NCBI RefSeq assembly: GCF_900187945.1
Contig: NZ_FYEH01000008.1
Span: 62,001-126,000, forward strand
DNA length: 64,000 nt
Direction: 5' to 3'
Origin: Arboricoccus pini
GTDB lineage: Bacteria; Pseudomonadota; Alphaproteobacteria; Geminicoccales; Geminicoccaceae
A model generated the notes under the pieces. It made no database searches and was not told the origin of the DNA. It was given only the letters and a program-made list of their open reading frames with translations. Position 1 is the first letter of the stretch, and every line of letters starts with the position of its first letter. The translations under genes were made by a program, and so were the position numbers. This document shows positions 46,159-55,256 of this stretch, piece after piece.

Positions 46159-47370
46159 ATGAAAAAGAACCTGCTTATCATCGGCGCTGGCGGCGTGGCC
46201 CAGGTCGTGGCCCACAAATGCGCTCAGCACAATGACCTGATGGGCGACATCAACATCGCCTCGCGTACGCTGCGCAAATGCGAGGACATCATCGCCTCGA
46301 TCGGCCAAAAGGGCAGCATGAAGGTGCCGGGCGTGTTGAAGGGCCATGCCCTGGACGCCCAGAATGTTGGCGCGACCATCGAGCTCATTCGTGCAACGAA
46401 GAGCCAGATCGTCGTCAATGTCGGACCGGCCTTCGTCAACATGGCAGTCCTCTCGGCGTGCCTGGCCACCGGTGCTGCCTATGTCGATACGGCAATCCAC
46501 GAAGACCCGCTCAAGATCTGCGAGACGCCTCCCTGGTATGCGAACTATGAGTGGAAGCGCCGGGACGAATGCGAGAAGGCCGGCCTGACGGCTATTCTCG
46601 GTGCTGGTTTCGATCCCGGTGTCGTCAACGCCTATGCGGCCCTCGCCAAGGCCGAGTATTTCGACCGTATCGATTCGATCGACATCATCGACATCAATGC
46701 CGGTGACCATGGCCGCTACTTTGCGACCAATTTCGATCCCGAGATCAATTTCCGCGAATTCACGGGTCAGGTCTGGTCCTGGCAGAATAACCAGTGGACC
46801 TCGAACAAGATGTTCGAGGTCAAGAAGGAGTGGGACATGCCGGTCGTCGGGCCGCGCACGACCTACATGACCGGTCATGACGAGATCCACTCGCTCTCGC
46901 AGAATCTGGGTGTACCCAATATCCGCTTTTGGATGAGCTTCAGCGAGCGCTACGTCACGGTCTTCACCGTTTTAAAGAACCTGGGCCTCTTGTCCGAGCA
47001 GCCGATCAAGACAGCCGAAGGCCTGGAGGTTGTCCCACTCAAGGTCGTAAAGGCCGTTCTGCCCGATCCGTCTTCGCTGGCGCCCGATTACACAGGCAAG
47101 ACCTGCATTGGCGACCTTGTGAAGGGGGTCAAGGACGGCAAGGAGCGCGAAATCCTCTTCTACAACGTCTCCGACCACAAGGCGGCCTACGAAGAAGTCG
47201 GCAGCCAGGGAATCTCCTACACGGCGGGCGTACCGGCAGCGGCCACGGCCATGCTGATCGCCACGGGCGAATGGGACGTGCGGCGCATGGCCAATATCGA
47301 GGATCTGCCGCCCCGCCCCTTCCTCGACCTACTGGACAAGATCGGCCTGCCTACCCAGATCCGCGAGTAA
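46159..47370 (+). CDS. Carboxy(nor)spermidine synthase (saccharopine dehydrogenase-like)
   Basis: NADPH-dependent reductive condensation of aspartate semialdehyde with putrescine (or diaminopropane) to carboxyspermidine; 403 residues. It has the Rossmann start LLIIGAGGVAQVVAHKCAQH, IASRTLRKCEDI, VVNVGPAFVNMAVLSACLATGAAYVDTAI and AILGAGFDPGVVNAYAALA, all characteristic of the CANSDH/CASDH family. It follows the decarboxylase gene by 42 bp. The putrescine precursor could come from the arginine or ornithine decarboxylase encoded at 52807. Converges with the guanidine carboxylase gene with only 7 bp between them. Confidence 0.93.
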   Translation: MKKNLLIIGAGGVAQVVAHKCAQHNDLMGDINIASRTLRKCEDIIASIGQKGSMKVPGVLKGHALDAQNVGATIELIRATKSQIVVNVGPAFVNMAVLSACLATGAAYVDTAIHEDPLKICETPPWYANYEWKRRDECEKAGLTAILGAGFDPGVVNAYAALAKAEYFDRIDSIDIIDINAGDHGRYFATNFDPEINFREFTGQVWSWQNNQWTSNKMFEVKKEWDMPVVGPRTTYMTGHDEIHSLSQNLGVPNIRFWMSFSERYVTVFTVLKNLGLLSEQPIKTAEGLEVVPLKVVKAVLPDPSSLAPDYTGKTCIGDLVKGVKDGKEREILFYNVSDHKAAYEEVGSQGISYTAGVPAAATAMLIATGEWDVRRMANIEDLPPRPFLDLLDKIGLPTQIRE

Positions 47371-47377
47371 GCGGCAC

Positions 47378-50300
47378 CTAGCGCCCGCTGGGCTCGACCA
47401 GTGCCAGGATGTCGCCGCCCCGCACGACTTGGCCCGGTCGAACCCGGATTTCCTTGAGAATGCCGGTCGTAGTCGCCGGGATCGGCACTTCCATCTTCAT
47501 GGCCTCCAGGACGATGACGACATCACCGGCCCTGACAGGCTGGCCGGGCTCGGCGACGATCCGCCAAACGCTTCCCGGCATTGAGCTCATCAAGGGCTCG
47601 TGGCCCTCGGGCACGTCCCCTTCAGGACGTGGGCCGGCGGCGGTCTCGTCGACATAGGCCGCAATCCCGGCCTCCTGCCATCGGCGCCGTTCGGCCGCGA
47701 ATGCGGCCTCGCGTCCAGTTTGGAAGGCGGCGATCGAGGACGCTTCGTCTTTTAGCATCCGGGCATGCTGGCCATAGTCCAGCACCGTCTCCTCGATCTC
47801 GATCGGATAGGCGCCGTGCGGGAATGCCGCGCGCGCCTCGAGCAGTTCCTGCTCGCTTACCAGGTGGAAGCGCACCTGGTCGAAGAAGCGCAGCAGCCAG
47901 GGATGGCCGGGCTTGAAGACAGGCGTTGTCCGCCAGCTGTTCCACATCTGGATGGTACGGCCAAAGAGCTGATAGCCGCCTGGCCCCTCCATCCCGTAGA
48001 TGCACATATAGGCGCCGCCGATGCCCACCGCGTTCTCGGGTGTCCATGGGCGGGCCGGATTGTACTTGGTCGTCACCAGTCGGTGACGCGGGTCGAGAGG
48101 TGTTGCCACGGGCGCGCCCAGATAGACGTCGCCCAGGCCCATCACCAAGTAGCTCGCATTGAGGATGATGCGCTGCACGGCCGCCTCGTCCTCGAGGCCG
48201 TTAATGCGCCGGATGAACTCGATGTTCGAGGGACACCAAGGCGCATCCGGCCGCACCAGTTCCTGGTAGCGACGCATGGCCAGGACGACCTGACTGTCAT
48301 TCCAGGACAGCGGCAAATGGACAATACGCGAGGGGACGCGCATCGCATCGACGGCAGGCAGGCCGTCCTCCAACTCGACAAGCACGGCCAATAGACGCTC
48401 GCGCGCGAGCAAGGCTGGATCGTAGTGGATCTGCAACGACCTGATTCCGGGCGTCAGGTCGATGATGCCCTGGAGACGGCACCCCACCAGAGCCTCCATC
48501 AAAAGCTGGACCCTGAGCCGAAGCGCCAGATCGAGTGTCATCGCTCCGTACTCGACCAGGAGATTGGCATCCCCCTGCCGGCGATAGGCCACGGGAACGG
48601 GTGCATCCGCGGCCTTAGCCAGAATGGCGCTGCCGGCGGCCGGCACACGCAGGGGCAGCGGGCCGCCGATCGGGTCGGCGCCTGCCGTTGGCACGAAGCG
48701 AACACGATCGCCTGGACGCAGCTGGCCCAGCTTCCAGAGATCAGCTTGTGCGACGACACCCGGGCAGACGAAGCCGCCGAGACTGGGGCCATCTGGTCCG
48801 AGGATGATCGGCATATCGCCCGTAAAGTCGATGGCGCCGATCGCATAGGCATTATCGTGCAGGTTGGAGGGATGCAGACCCGCCTCCCCGCCATCCTGGC
48901 GCGCGAATTCGGGTTTGGGCCCAATCAGCCGCACACCCGTCCTGGCGCTGTTGAAATGGACTTCGTAGGTGGCGCTGAAGAGAGTGGCGACATCGTCCTC
49001 AGTGAAGAAATCCGGGGCACCGTGCGGCCCATAAACAGTCTGGAGCTGCCACTCATGGGAAAGCGCCGGCAAGTCGACGGGAGCCGGCGCGCCTGATTGG
49101 CGGGCCTCGTCGCCATAGGCCAGCATGTCGCCGGCGCGAAGCGCGCCCGTCGCATGGCCGCCAAAGCCGCCAAGCGTAAAGGTCGCGGCCGAGCCCAGCA
49201 GGGATGCTGCCTCGAAAGCTCCCCGCACCGCCAGATAGCCACGCAAGCCGGGACCGTCGATGGCGCCCACCGCCAGGATCTGACCGGCTCGCACCGCTAC
49301 GGGTCGGCCCATGGGTACCGGCTCGTCGTCGAGGCGAGCCGCCATGGCGGCACCGGCCAGACCGATCAGGGCGTCGGCATGGAAACGGAGCGTCGGGCCG
49401 GAGGCCGTCACCTCCAGGGCCAGGCTTTCCTCCGCATTGCCGACGATGCGATTAGCCAGCCGATGCGCCTTTGAATCCATCGGCCCCGATGGGGGGACGC
49501 CCACATGCCAAAAGCCCAGACGACCCGGCAATTCCTGCAGGCTCGACATTGCCCCGGGTGTCAGGACTTCGACGCGCCTTGAGCAGAAGGCAAAGCCTTG
49601 CAGCGTCGAGGTCGTCATGCTGGCGGTCGCGAAGACGGAACTGGCGGCGATGGCGCGAAGATAATCCAGGTTGGTCTCGATGCCCTGGATGCGCGTCTGC
49701 GCCAGGGCGGCGCGGAGCCCCTCCAGGGCGCATTGCCGGTCCGGGCCGGCAACGATGATCTTGGCCAGCAGAGGATCGTAGAACGTCGACACTTCCGTGC
49801 CTGTCTCGATCCATCCATCGACGCGAGCACCATCGGGGAAGACGAGCTCGGTCAGTCGCCCGGCAGAGGGTTGGAAATCCTTGAGCGGCGATTCGGCATA
49901 AAGCCTGGCCTCGATCGCCGCCCCTTGCGGGCGACGTGTCGCCAGGTCGTCCAGGACATTCTCGCCGGCCGCCTGCCTGACCATGCAGGCGACGAGATCG
50001 ACGCCGAAGACGGCCTCGGTCACCGGATGCTCGACCTGAAGGCGGGTGTTCACCTCGAGAAAGAAGAAATCGCCACGCTCGGCATCGAAGATGAACTCGA
50101 CCGTGCCCGCCGATTCGTAGGCGACACCTCGCGCGAGCTTGACGGCGGCCGCGTGCAGCCCCTCGCGCGTGGCTTCGGATAAGCCGGGTGCAGGTGTCTC
50201 CTCGACGACCTTCTGGTTGCGTCGCTGCAGCGAGCAGTCCCGTTCGCCCAATGCCAGGACGCCGCCTTTGCCGTCGCCGAAGATCTGCACCTCGACATGC

Positions 50301-50920
50301 CGGGCGGCGGCGACGAAGCGCTCCAGGTACACGCGCGCGTCACCGAAGCTGGCGCCGGCCGTTCGTTGCACGGCCGCGAACGACTCGGCCAGGGCGGAGG
50401 CATCGCGGCAAAGGCGCATGCCGATGCCGCCGCCGCCAGCGGTACTCTTGAGCATCAAGGGGTAGCCGATGGTCTCTGCGGCCCCGAGTGCTGCATCGAG
50501 ATCGTCGAGCAGTGCCGAGCCCGGCAGGAGCGGCACGCCACTCTCGCTAGCCAGTCGCCTCGCCTCGTGCTTCAGGCCGAAGGAACGCAGATGCTCGGGC
50601 CGGGGCCCTATGAAGGCGATCCCCTCATCAGCCAGGCGCAAGGCGAATTCGGCGCTCTCGCTGAGAAAGCCGTAGCCCGGATGAACCGCCTCGGCACCCG
50701 TTTGCCTGCAGGCGGCAATCACCGCCTCGATATTGAGGTAGGTATCGAGCGCGCTGTTGCCCGGCAGGATCACCCGCTCATCGGCCAAGCGCACGGGCAG
50801 CGTGAAGCGATCTGCCTCCGAGGCGATGGCGACACTGCGCACGCCCAACTGGCGCAGCGTCCTTTGGATCCGGGCCGCGATCTCGCCCCGGTTGGCGATC
50901 AGCACCTTCCTGAACATCAA
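47378..50920 (-). CDS. Guanidine/urea carboxylase (biotin-dependent)
   Basis: Large biotin carboxylase of 1180 residues: biotin-carboxylase domains (about 1-450, starting FRKVLIANRGEIAARI, with GGGGIGMRLC-type ATP loop), then carboxyltransferase parts homologous to KipA/PxpC (about 480-780) and KipI/PxpB (about 800-1090). A C-terminal biotinyl domain has EAMKMEVPI with biotin lysine K1142. Annotated families call this urea carboxylase. The two DUF1989 partners and the guanidine-I riboswitch leader indicate that it carboxylates guanidine. No allophanate hydrolase is found in the window. The start overlaps the DUF1989 gene upstream by four bases. Confidence 0.9.
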   Translation of the reverse strand: MMFRKVLIANRGEIAARIQRTLRQLGVRSVAIASEADRFTLPVRLADERVILPGNSALDTYLNIEAVIAACRQTGAEAVHPGYGFLSESAEFALRLADEGIAFIGPRPEHLRSFGLKHEARRLASESGVPLLPGSALLDDLDAALGAAETIGYPLMLKSTAGGGGIGMRLCRDASALAESFAAVQRTAGASFGDARVYLERFVAAARHVEVQIFGDGKGGVLALGERDCSLQRRNQKVVEETPAPGLSEATREGLHAAAVKLARGVAYESAGTVEFIFDAERGDFFFLEVNTRLQVEHPVTEAVFGVDLVACMVRQAAGENVLDDLATRRPQGAAIEARLYAESPLKDFQPSAGRLTELVFPDGARVDGWIETGTEVSTFYDPLLAKIIVAGPDRQCALEGLRAALAQTRIQGIETNLDYLRAIAASSVFATASMTTSTLQGFAFCSRRVEVLTPGAMSSLQELPGRLGFWHVGVPPSGPMDSKAHRLANRIVGNAEESLALEVTASGPTLRFHADALIGLAGAAMAARLDDEPVPMGRPVAVRAGQILAVGAIDGPGLRGYLAVRGAFEAASLLGSAATFTLGGFGGHATGALRAGDMLAYGDEARQSGAPAPVDLPALSHEWQLQTVYGPHGAPDFFTEDDVATLFSATYEVHFNSARTGVRLIGPKPEFARQDGGEAGLHPSNLHDNAYAIGAIDFTGDMPIILGPDGPSLGGFVCPGVVAQADLWKLGQLRPGDRVRFVPTAGADPIGGPLPLRVPAAGSAILAKAADAPVPVAYRRQGDANLLVEYGAMTLDLALRLRVQLLMEALVGCRLQGIIDLTPGIRSLQIHYDPALLARERLLAVLVELEDGLPAVDAMRVPSRIVHLPLSWNDSQVVLAMRRYQELVRPDAPWCPSNIEFIRRINGLEDEAAVQRIILNASYLVMGLGDVYLGAPVATPLDPRHRLVTTKYNPARPWTPENAVGIGGAYMCIYGMEGPGGYQLFGRTIQMWNSWRTTPVFKPGHPWLLRFFDQVRFHLVSEQELLEARAAFPHGAYPIEIEETVLDYGQHARMLKDEASSIAAFQTGREAAFAAERRRWQEAGIAAYVDETAAGPRPEGDVPEGHEPLMSSMPGSVWRIVAEPGQPVRAGDVVIVLEAMKMEVPIPATTTGILKEIRVRPGQVVRGGDILALVEPSGR

Positions 50921-51546
50921 GCGGGTCCGTCGAAGATCAAGACCTCGATCGGCGTCGGGTCGAAGCCATTGCAGGGATTATTGATCTGCGGGCAATTGGA
51001 GATGACGCAAAGGACGTCCATGCGCGCGATCATGTCGACATAGCCGCCCGGGGCCGAGATGCCGTCGTCGATCACGAGGTCGCCATTCTGCGAGATAGGC
51101 ACGTTCATGAAGAAATTGATGTTGGGAACGATGTCGCGCTTGCTCATGCCGTAGCGCGACACTTCGAGCAGGAAATTCTCGCGGCAGGCATGCTCAAAGC
51201 GCGTGTGGTGGCCAAAGCGGACCGTATTGCTCTCGCAGGAGCAGGCGCCGGCCGAGGTGTCGTGTCGACCGCATGTGTCGGCGACGATCTCCAGCATGAC
51301 GCGCCCCTCGTTTGAGACGATCTTGCTGCCGAGGCCCAGATAGGCGGCCTTCTGCTGTCGGATCGTGTCTTGCGCGCTGTAGCGCTCGGCATGGTCGCCC
51401 GCGTTGTAGAACAGCGTGTCGACCGCCTGCTGGCCCTTGGAATCGACAAGGCGGAGCCTCTGGCCCGCCCGCACGATCCCCGACCAGGGTTTGCGGGCGG
51501 GAACGGTCACGTGCAGGACTGGTGATGGATTGGCGGCCATGATCAT
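50917..51546 (-). CDS. DUF1989 protein, carboxyguanidine deiminase subunit (UAAP1-like)
   Basis: Protein of 209 residues of the urea-carboxylase-associated family 1 (DUF1989). Typical stretches: WSGIVRAGQRLRLVDSKGQQAVDTLFYNA, then ADTCGRHDTSAGACSCESNTVRFGH, HACRENFLLEVSRYGM and CNCPQINNPCNGFDPTPIEVLIF-like end (ISNCPQINNPCNGF). Cysteines and histidines here are candidates for a metal site. Known work assigns DUF1989 pairs beside guanidine carboxylase as carboxyguanidine deiminase CgdAB, releasing ammonia to give allophanate. It overlaps both neighbours by four bases, so the three genes are translationally coupled. Confidence 0.9.
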   Translation of the reverse strand: MIMAANPSPVLHVTVPARKPWSGIVRAGQRLRLVDSKGQQAVDTLFYNAGDHAERYSAQDTIRQQKAAYLGLGSKIVSNEGRVMLEIVADTCGRHDTSAGACSCESNTVRFGHHTRFEHACRENFLLEVSRYGMSKRDIVPNINFFMNVPISQNGDLVIDDGISAPGGYVDMIARMDVLCVISNCPQINNPCNGFDPTPIEVLIFDGPA

Positions 51547-52376
51547 GCTCCCTGCAGGGCCAGATAGTCATCGAGATTATCGAAGCCGCGCCTGGCCTCC
51601 TGCGTGGCTGTCCGGCAGAGGTCGTCCGCGCTGACGGGCGGCGCCTTGAAGCGGATCAGACCAAGATCGCCCGGCGCGTAGGACGGGGCCGGGTCCATCG
51701 GATGTGGGCAGGCGGATACGGCAACGATCAGGTCCATCTCAGCGCGAAGATCGACAAAGTCGCCCGGGCGCCGCCCGGCCTCGTTCCAGCCGATCTCGCC
51801 ATGCGCGCCGACGACCGTCGGCGCGAAGAAAGTGACGACGGGCGCGATGTCGGCTCTGCCAAGGCCATGCTTGCCGGCCGCCAGGACGAGATTGTCACGT
51901 GTGTTGCGATGGCTGGGATCATCGCCGTAGCGCTCCTTGATGGAAGCGGCCGTCGAGCCGCCGACCAGGACGTCGTGGTGCCCGCTCGTGTCCTCGATGA
52001 TCGAGAGAATGACCCGTCCCATGTCGGAGAAGAGTACGCGTCCCTTGCGCAGCTCCGTGGTCCACTGGACCTTGATCGTATCGGCGTGGTTCAGCCTTTC
52101 CGAGGGGTCCTTGGCATTCCAGGCCAGGAGACTGGCAGCGCCCTTGCCGTCCTTGTTGACGAGCCTGAGCCCCTGGCCACGTGCCAAGAGCAATGTCGTA
52201 TACCAGCCGCCCGGGAGCGTCGATGCCGTGATGACGTCACTCTCAGCGATGCTGGCGGCGTTCAGTGCCGTTGGGGCGGGCCAGACCGTCGGCGCTATGG
52301 TCGTGCCCGTATGCTTGAGTTCCTCATAACGGCGACGATAGCCCTCGATCCGGGCTGCGCGCTCGGCCTCGCTCAT
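51543..52376 (-). CDS. DUF1989 protein, carboxyguanidine deiminase subunit (UAAP2-like)
   Basis: First gene of the guanidine operon, 277 residues of the urea-carboxylase-associated family 2 (DUF1989). Typical stretches: TLPGGWYTTLLLARGQGLRLVNKDGKGAASLLAWNAKDPSERLNHADTIKVQW, then LFSDMGRVILSIIEDTSGHHDVLVGGST and RNTRDNLVLAAGKHGLGRADI. The open frame runs to 52682, but ATG 52376 has a strong AGGAGG site and the correct N-terminus; the rest is the riboswitch leader. It is expected to form a heteromer with the protein at 50917. Confidence 0.9.
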   Translation of the reverse strand: MSEAERAARIEGYRRRYEELKHTGTTIAPTVWPAPTALNAASIAESDVITASTLPGGWYTTLLLARGQGLRLVNKDGKGAASLLAWNAKDPSERLNHADTIKVQWTTELRKGRVLFSDMGRVILSIIEDTSGHHDVLVGGSTAASIKERYGDDPSHRNTRDNLVLAAGKHGLGRADIAPVVTFFAPTVVGAHGEIGWNEAGRRPGDFVDLRAEMDLIVAVSACPHPMDPAPSYAPGDLGLIRFKAPPVSADDLCRTATQEARRGFDNLDDYLALQGA

Positions 52377-52517
52377 GGCGCCATTCCTCCTGTCGGGAAG
52401 CGCGCAAGAACAAGGCCGCGCCCGGTTCGACACGCGCTCGTTTCGGGTCTGGGGTAGCGGGCGGAATGTGCTGCCATCGGTGATCATCGCTCCATGGGCG
52501 CGCAAAGGCTGCGCGGT

Positions 52518-52525
52518 CCGACAGG
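52518..52525 (-). promoter_or_regulatory. Predicted anti-Shine-Dalgarno segment of the riboswitch
   Basis: CCTGTCGG in the RNA is exactly complementary to CCGACAGG at 52396-52389, whose last bases are the first half of the AGGAGG ribosome site of the DUF1989 gene at 52376. Its first four bases (CCTG) are also the end of the 3' strand of the predicted aptamer P1 helix. The two pairings therefore exclude each other. Confidence 0.55.
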
Positions 52526-52664
52526 TCGAGATCTCCCGGGCTTTTATCCCGCCGTGTACCGCGCTGATGGTCCTACAAGCCTGCAGGCAGCGCGGCGGGT
52601 GGCTCTTGGACCGTGCACTCACTGCAAGCGTGAGCAGGAACCCTAGCCATCCATGTCTCACCTG
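52522..52664 (-). ncRNA. Guanidine-I (ykkC) riboswitch
   Basis: RNA element in the 5' leader of the carboxylase operon. In transcript order it has GGCTAGGGTTCC (52648-52637), a hairpin (TGCTCACGCTTGCAGTGAGTGCA), GGTCCAAGAG, a second hairpin region, and ACACGGCGGGATAAAAGC followed by CCGGGAGA (to 52532). These match the ykkC consensus closely. Predicted P1 is CAGGTGAGA (52664-52656) with TCTCGACCTG (52531-52522), one bulged G. The adjacent genes are guanidine carboxylase and carboxyguanidine deiminase, which supports guanidine-I over the ppGpp or PRPP ykkC subtypes. About 145 bases separate it from the start codon. Confidence 0.9.
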
Positions 52665-52806
52665 GAGGGAAGCACGGAGCATAGCGCCATGGCAAGGGGG
52701 AGCGCCTCCCGCATTTGCAGGCTGGGTCCGCCTGACCTACTGCTGTGGCACGAGATCGCGCCGGGCGCAGGTCTTTATTTATTCTCAAGCGGGAGTTGTT
52801 CACCGG
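52665..52806. promoter_or_regulatory. Divergent promoter region, guanidine operon and decarboxylase gene
   Basis: About 140 bp between the riboswitch and the rightward decarboxylase start. It should carry both promoters. An AT-rich spot (GTCTTTATTTATTCTCAAG, 52771-52789) lies just before the decarboxylase gene, and a small inverted repeat GGGAG-CGC-CTCCC lies near 52698-52710. No ykkC element faces the decarboxylase. Confidence 0.4.
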
Positions 52807-55122
52807 ATGCTTGGCAAGATCACGGCCGAACAGGAATTCCGCGTCTTGATCATCGACGAGAAACTGGCGCAGCCCGCCAGCTATGGCGGCAGGGCCATTC
52901 GTGCTCTGGCCGAGGAGTTACGACGCCAGGGCATCGGCGTCATCGAGGCCCTGAGCTACGAGGATGGCCAGGCGGCCTTCATGGCGGATGCGTCCTTGGA
53001 CGCAATTCTGATCGACTGGACGAGCGGCGATGTCGACAATGAGGCTGTCGAGCACGCGGCCGACGCTCTCTTGCGCACCATTCGCCGGCGCAACGCCTAT
53101 ATCCCGATCATCCTCTTGGCCGACCGAGAGGCGACGGAAACCCTTGACGTCGACATCATGTTGAAGGCGGATGAATATGTCTTCACGCTCGAGGATACGA
53201 CCTCGTTCATTGCCGGTCGCGTCCTGGCGGCGATCAAACGCTACACCGCCAACCTCCTGCCGCCCTTCAACAAGGCTCTCTTTGCCTACCTAGAGACAGC
53301 GGAATATTCATGGGCGGCCCCGGGCCACCAGGGCGGCATCGCCTTCACCAAAAGCCCGGCCGGCCGCGTCTTCTACGATTTCTTCGGCGAAAATCTCTTT
53401 CGCACCGACAGTGGCATCGAACGCGGTTCGCTGGGCTCCCTCCTCGATCATTCGGGCCCGATCGGCGAGGGCGAGGAATATGCGGCCCGCATTTTCGGCG
53501 CCCATCGCTCCTATTCCGGGTTGACGGGGACCTCGGGCTCGAATCGCGCCATCATGGGCTCGGTCATTGGCGAGAACCGGTTCGCGATCTGCGACCGCAA
53601 CTGCCATAAATCGATCGAACAGGGCCTCATCCTGGCGGGCGGCGTTCCCCTCTTCCTGGTTCCGACCCGCAACCATTACGGCATCATCGGCCCGATTCTA
53701 CCCGACCAGCTCGACCCTGGCCGGATCCGCGAACGGCTGGAAGCGCATCCCCTACGCGGGCACGCTAAATCGCTGCGGCCCACCTACGCCGTGCTGACCA
53801 ACTCCACCTATGACGGCATCTGCTACGATGCCAGTCGGGCACAGGATCTGCTCGACAAGAGCACGGACACGATCCATTTCGACGAGGCTTGGTTCGCCTA
53901 TGCGCGCTTCCATCCGCTCTATGTGAACCGCTTCGCCATGCGCGGATCGCCCGAGGACCATCCGGCCAACGGCCCGACCGTCTTTGCCACGCACTCGACC
54001 CACAAACTGCTGGCGGCTCTCTCGCAAGCCTCCTACATCCACGTTCGCGAGGGCCGCCGCCGGGTCGAGCACAGCGTCTTCAATGAAAGCTACATGGCGC
54101 AGCAGACGACCTCGCCGCTCTACGCGTTGCTGGCCTCTAACGAGATCGGCGCGGCGATGATGGACGGCCCGGGCGGCCGGTCGCTGACCGACGACGTCAT
54201 CCGCGAGTCGATCGCCTTCCGTCAGGCCCTGGCCCGGGCACATCGGGAGTACGCGCAGCGCGGCGACTGGTTCTTCTGGCCCTGGAACGCACCAGCAATT
54301 CTGGACCGGGAAACCGGCGGCAGCGTGCCCTTCGCCGATGCCGACCCCGTAATATTGGCACGCGATCCGGCGGCCTGGATCCTCGGCAAGGACGAGGCCT
54401 GGCACGGCTTTGGCGATATTCCCGATGGCTGGGCCATGCTCGATCCGATCAAGGTCGGCATCGTCTGCCCGGGCATCGACGATGCCGGTGAGATGCTGGA
54501 GCGGGGCATCCCCGCCGCCGTGCTCAACGCCTATCTGCACCATAACGGCATCATCCCGTCGCGCACGACGGATTTCATGATCCTCTGCCTGTTCTCGATG
54601 GGGGTCACGAAGGGCAAATGGGGCACGCTCATCAGCGTACTCTTGGACTTCAAGCAGGATTACGACGAGAATCGCCGGCTCGTCGAATGCCTGCCCAACC
54701 TGGTGGCCGTCGACCGGCGAAAATATGGTCGCCTTGGCCTGAAGGACCTGGCCGACATGATGTTCGAACAGATGAAGGTCAGCCGCATGGAGCAATGGCA
54801 GGCGAAAGCCTTCGGCACGCTGCCAATCCCTGTCATGCCGCCCAGGTTGGCGGCAGGGCTCCTGAACGAGGGCGAAGCCGAGCTCCTGCCGCTGGACCAG
54901 CTTACCGACCGTGTGGCGGGAGTGGGCATCATTCCCTATCCGCCGGGCATTCCAATCATCATGCCGGGCGAAAGCTTCGGTCCCGCCGATGGGCCATGGC
55001 TCTCCTACATGCGCGCCCTACAGGATTGGCGCATAGCCTTCCCGGGCTTCGGCAAGGAGGTCGAGGGCTCGGTCGTCAAGGACGACGTCTACCATGTCTG
55101 GTGCCTCAAGCAGCGGCCCTGA
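52807..55122 (+). CDS. Orn/Lys/Arg decarboxylase (class III PLP, with N-terminal wing)
   Basis: PLP-dependent amino-acid decarboxylase of 771 residues. The flavodoxin-like wing domain starts RVLIIDEKLAQPASYGGRAIRALAEEL. The core has WAAPGHQGGIAF, FGAHRSYSGLTGTSGSNRAIMGSV, HFDEAWFAYARFHPLY, and the cofactor lysine K400 in FATHSTHKLLAALSQAS. A C-terminal domain ends near VYHVWCLKQRP. Product is agmatine, cadaverine or putrescine; substrate choice is not readable by eye. The open frame extends to 52375, but ATG 52807 with GGGAG upstream gives the correct domain start. Divergent from the guanidine operon. Confidence 0.92.
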   Translation: MLGKITAEQEFRVLIIDEKLAQPASYGGRAIRALAEELRRQGIGVIEALSYEDGQAAFMADASLDAILIDWTSGDVDNEAVEHAADALLRTIRRRNAYIPIILLADREATETLDVDIMLKADEYVFTLEDTTSFIAGRVLAAIKRYTANLLPPFNKALFAYLETAEYSWAAPGHQGGIAFTKSPAGRVFYDFFGENLFRTDSGIERGSLGSLLDHSGPIGEGEEYAARIFGAHRSYSGLTGTSGSNRAIMGSVIGENRFAICDRNCHKSIEQGLILAGGVPLFLVPTRNHYGIIGPILPDQLDPGRIRERLEAHPLRGHAKSLRPTYAVLTNSTYDGICYDASRAQDLLDKSTDTIHFDEAWFAYARFHPLYVNRFAMRGSPEDHPANGPTVFATHSTHKLLAALSQASYIHVREGRRRVEHSVFNESYMAQQTTSPLYALLASNEIGAAMMDGPGGRSLTDDVIRESIAFRQALARAHREYAQRGDWFFWPWNAPAILDRETGGSVPFADADPVILARDPAAWILGKDEAWHGFGDIPDGWAMLDPIKVGIVCPGIDDAGEMLERGIPAAVLNAYLHHNGIIPSRTTDFMILCLFSMGVTKGKWGTLISVLLDFKQDYDENRRLVECLPNLVAVDRRKYGRLGLKDLADMMFEQMKVSRMEQWQAKAFGTLPIPVMPPRLAAGLLNEGEAELLPLDQLTDRVAGVGIIPYPPGIPIIMPGESFGPADGPWLSYMRALQDWRIAFPGFGKEVEGSVVKDDVYHVWCLKQRP

Positions 55123-55256
55123 TCGCCGAGCGGCCAGCAAAAGGGTGACGGGTGGGGCCGGCGATCCCTTGCCCTTCGCCTCCCTGCCGCCGCTAACGGC
55201 CGAAGAGCTCACCTTGCATCTTTGCGCCGTGACCTAGACCCTGGCCGAGGAGACGA

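Noticed and set aside
52665-52806. Second riboswitch facing the decarboxylase gene
   Set aside because: None of the ykkC conserved boxes is present on the plus strand between 52665 and 52806.
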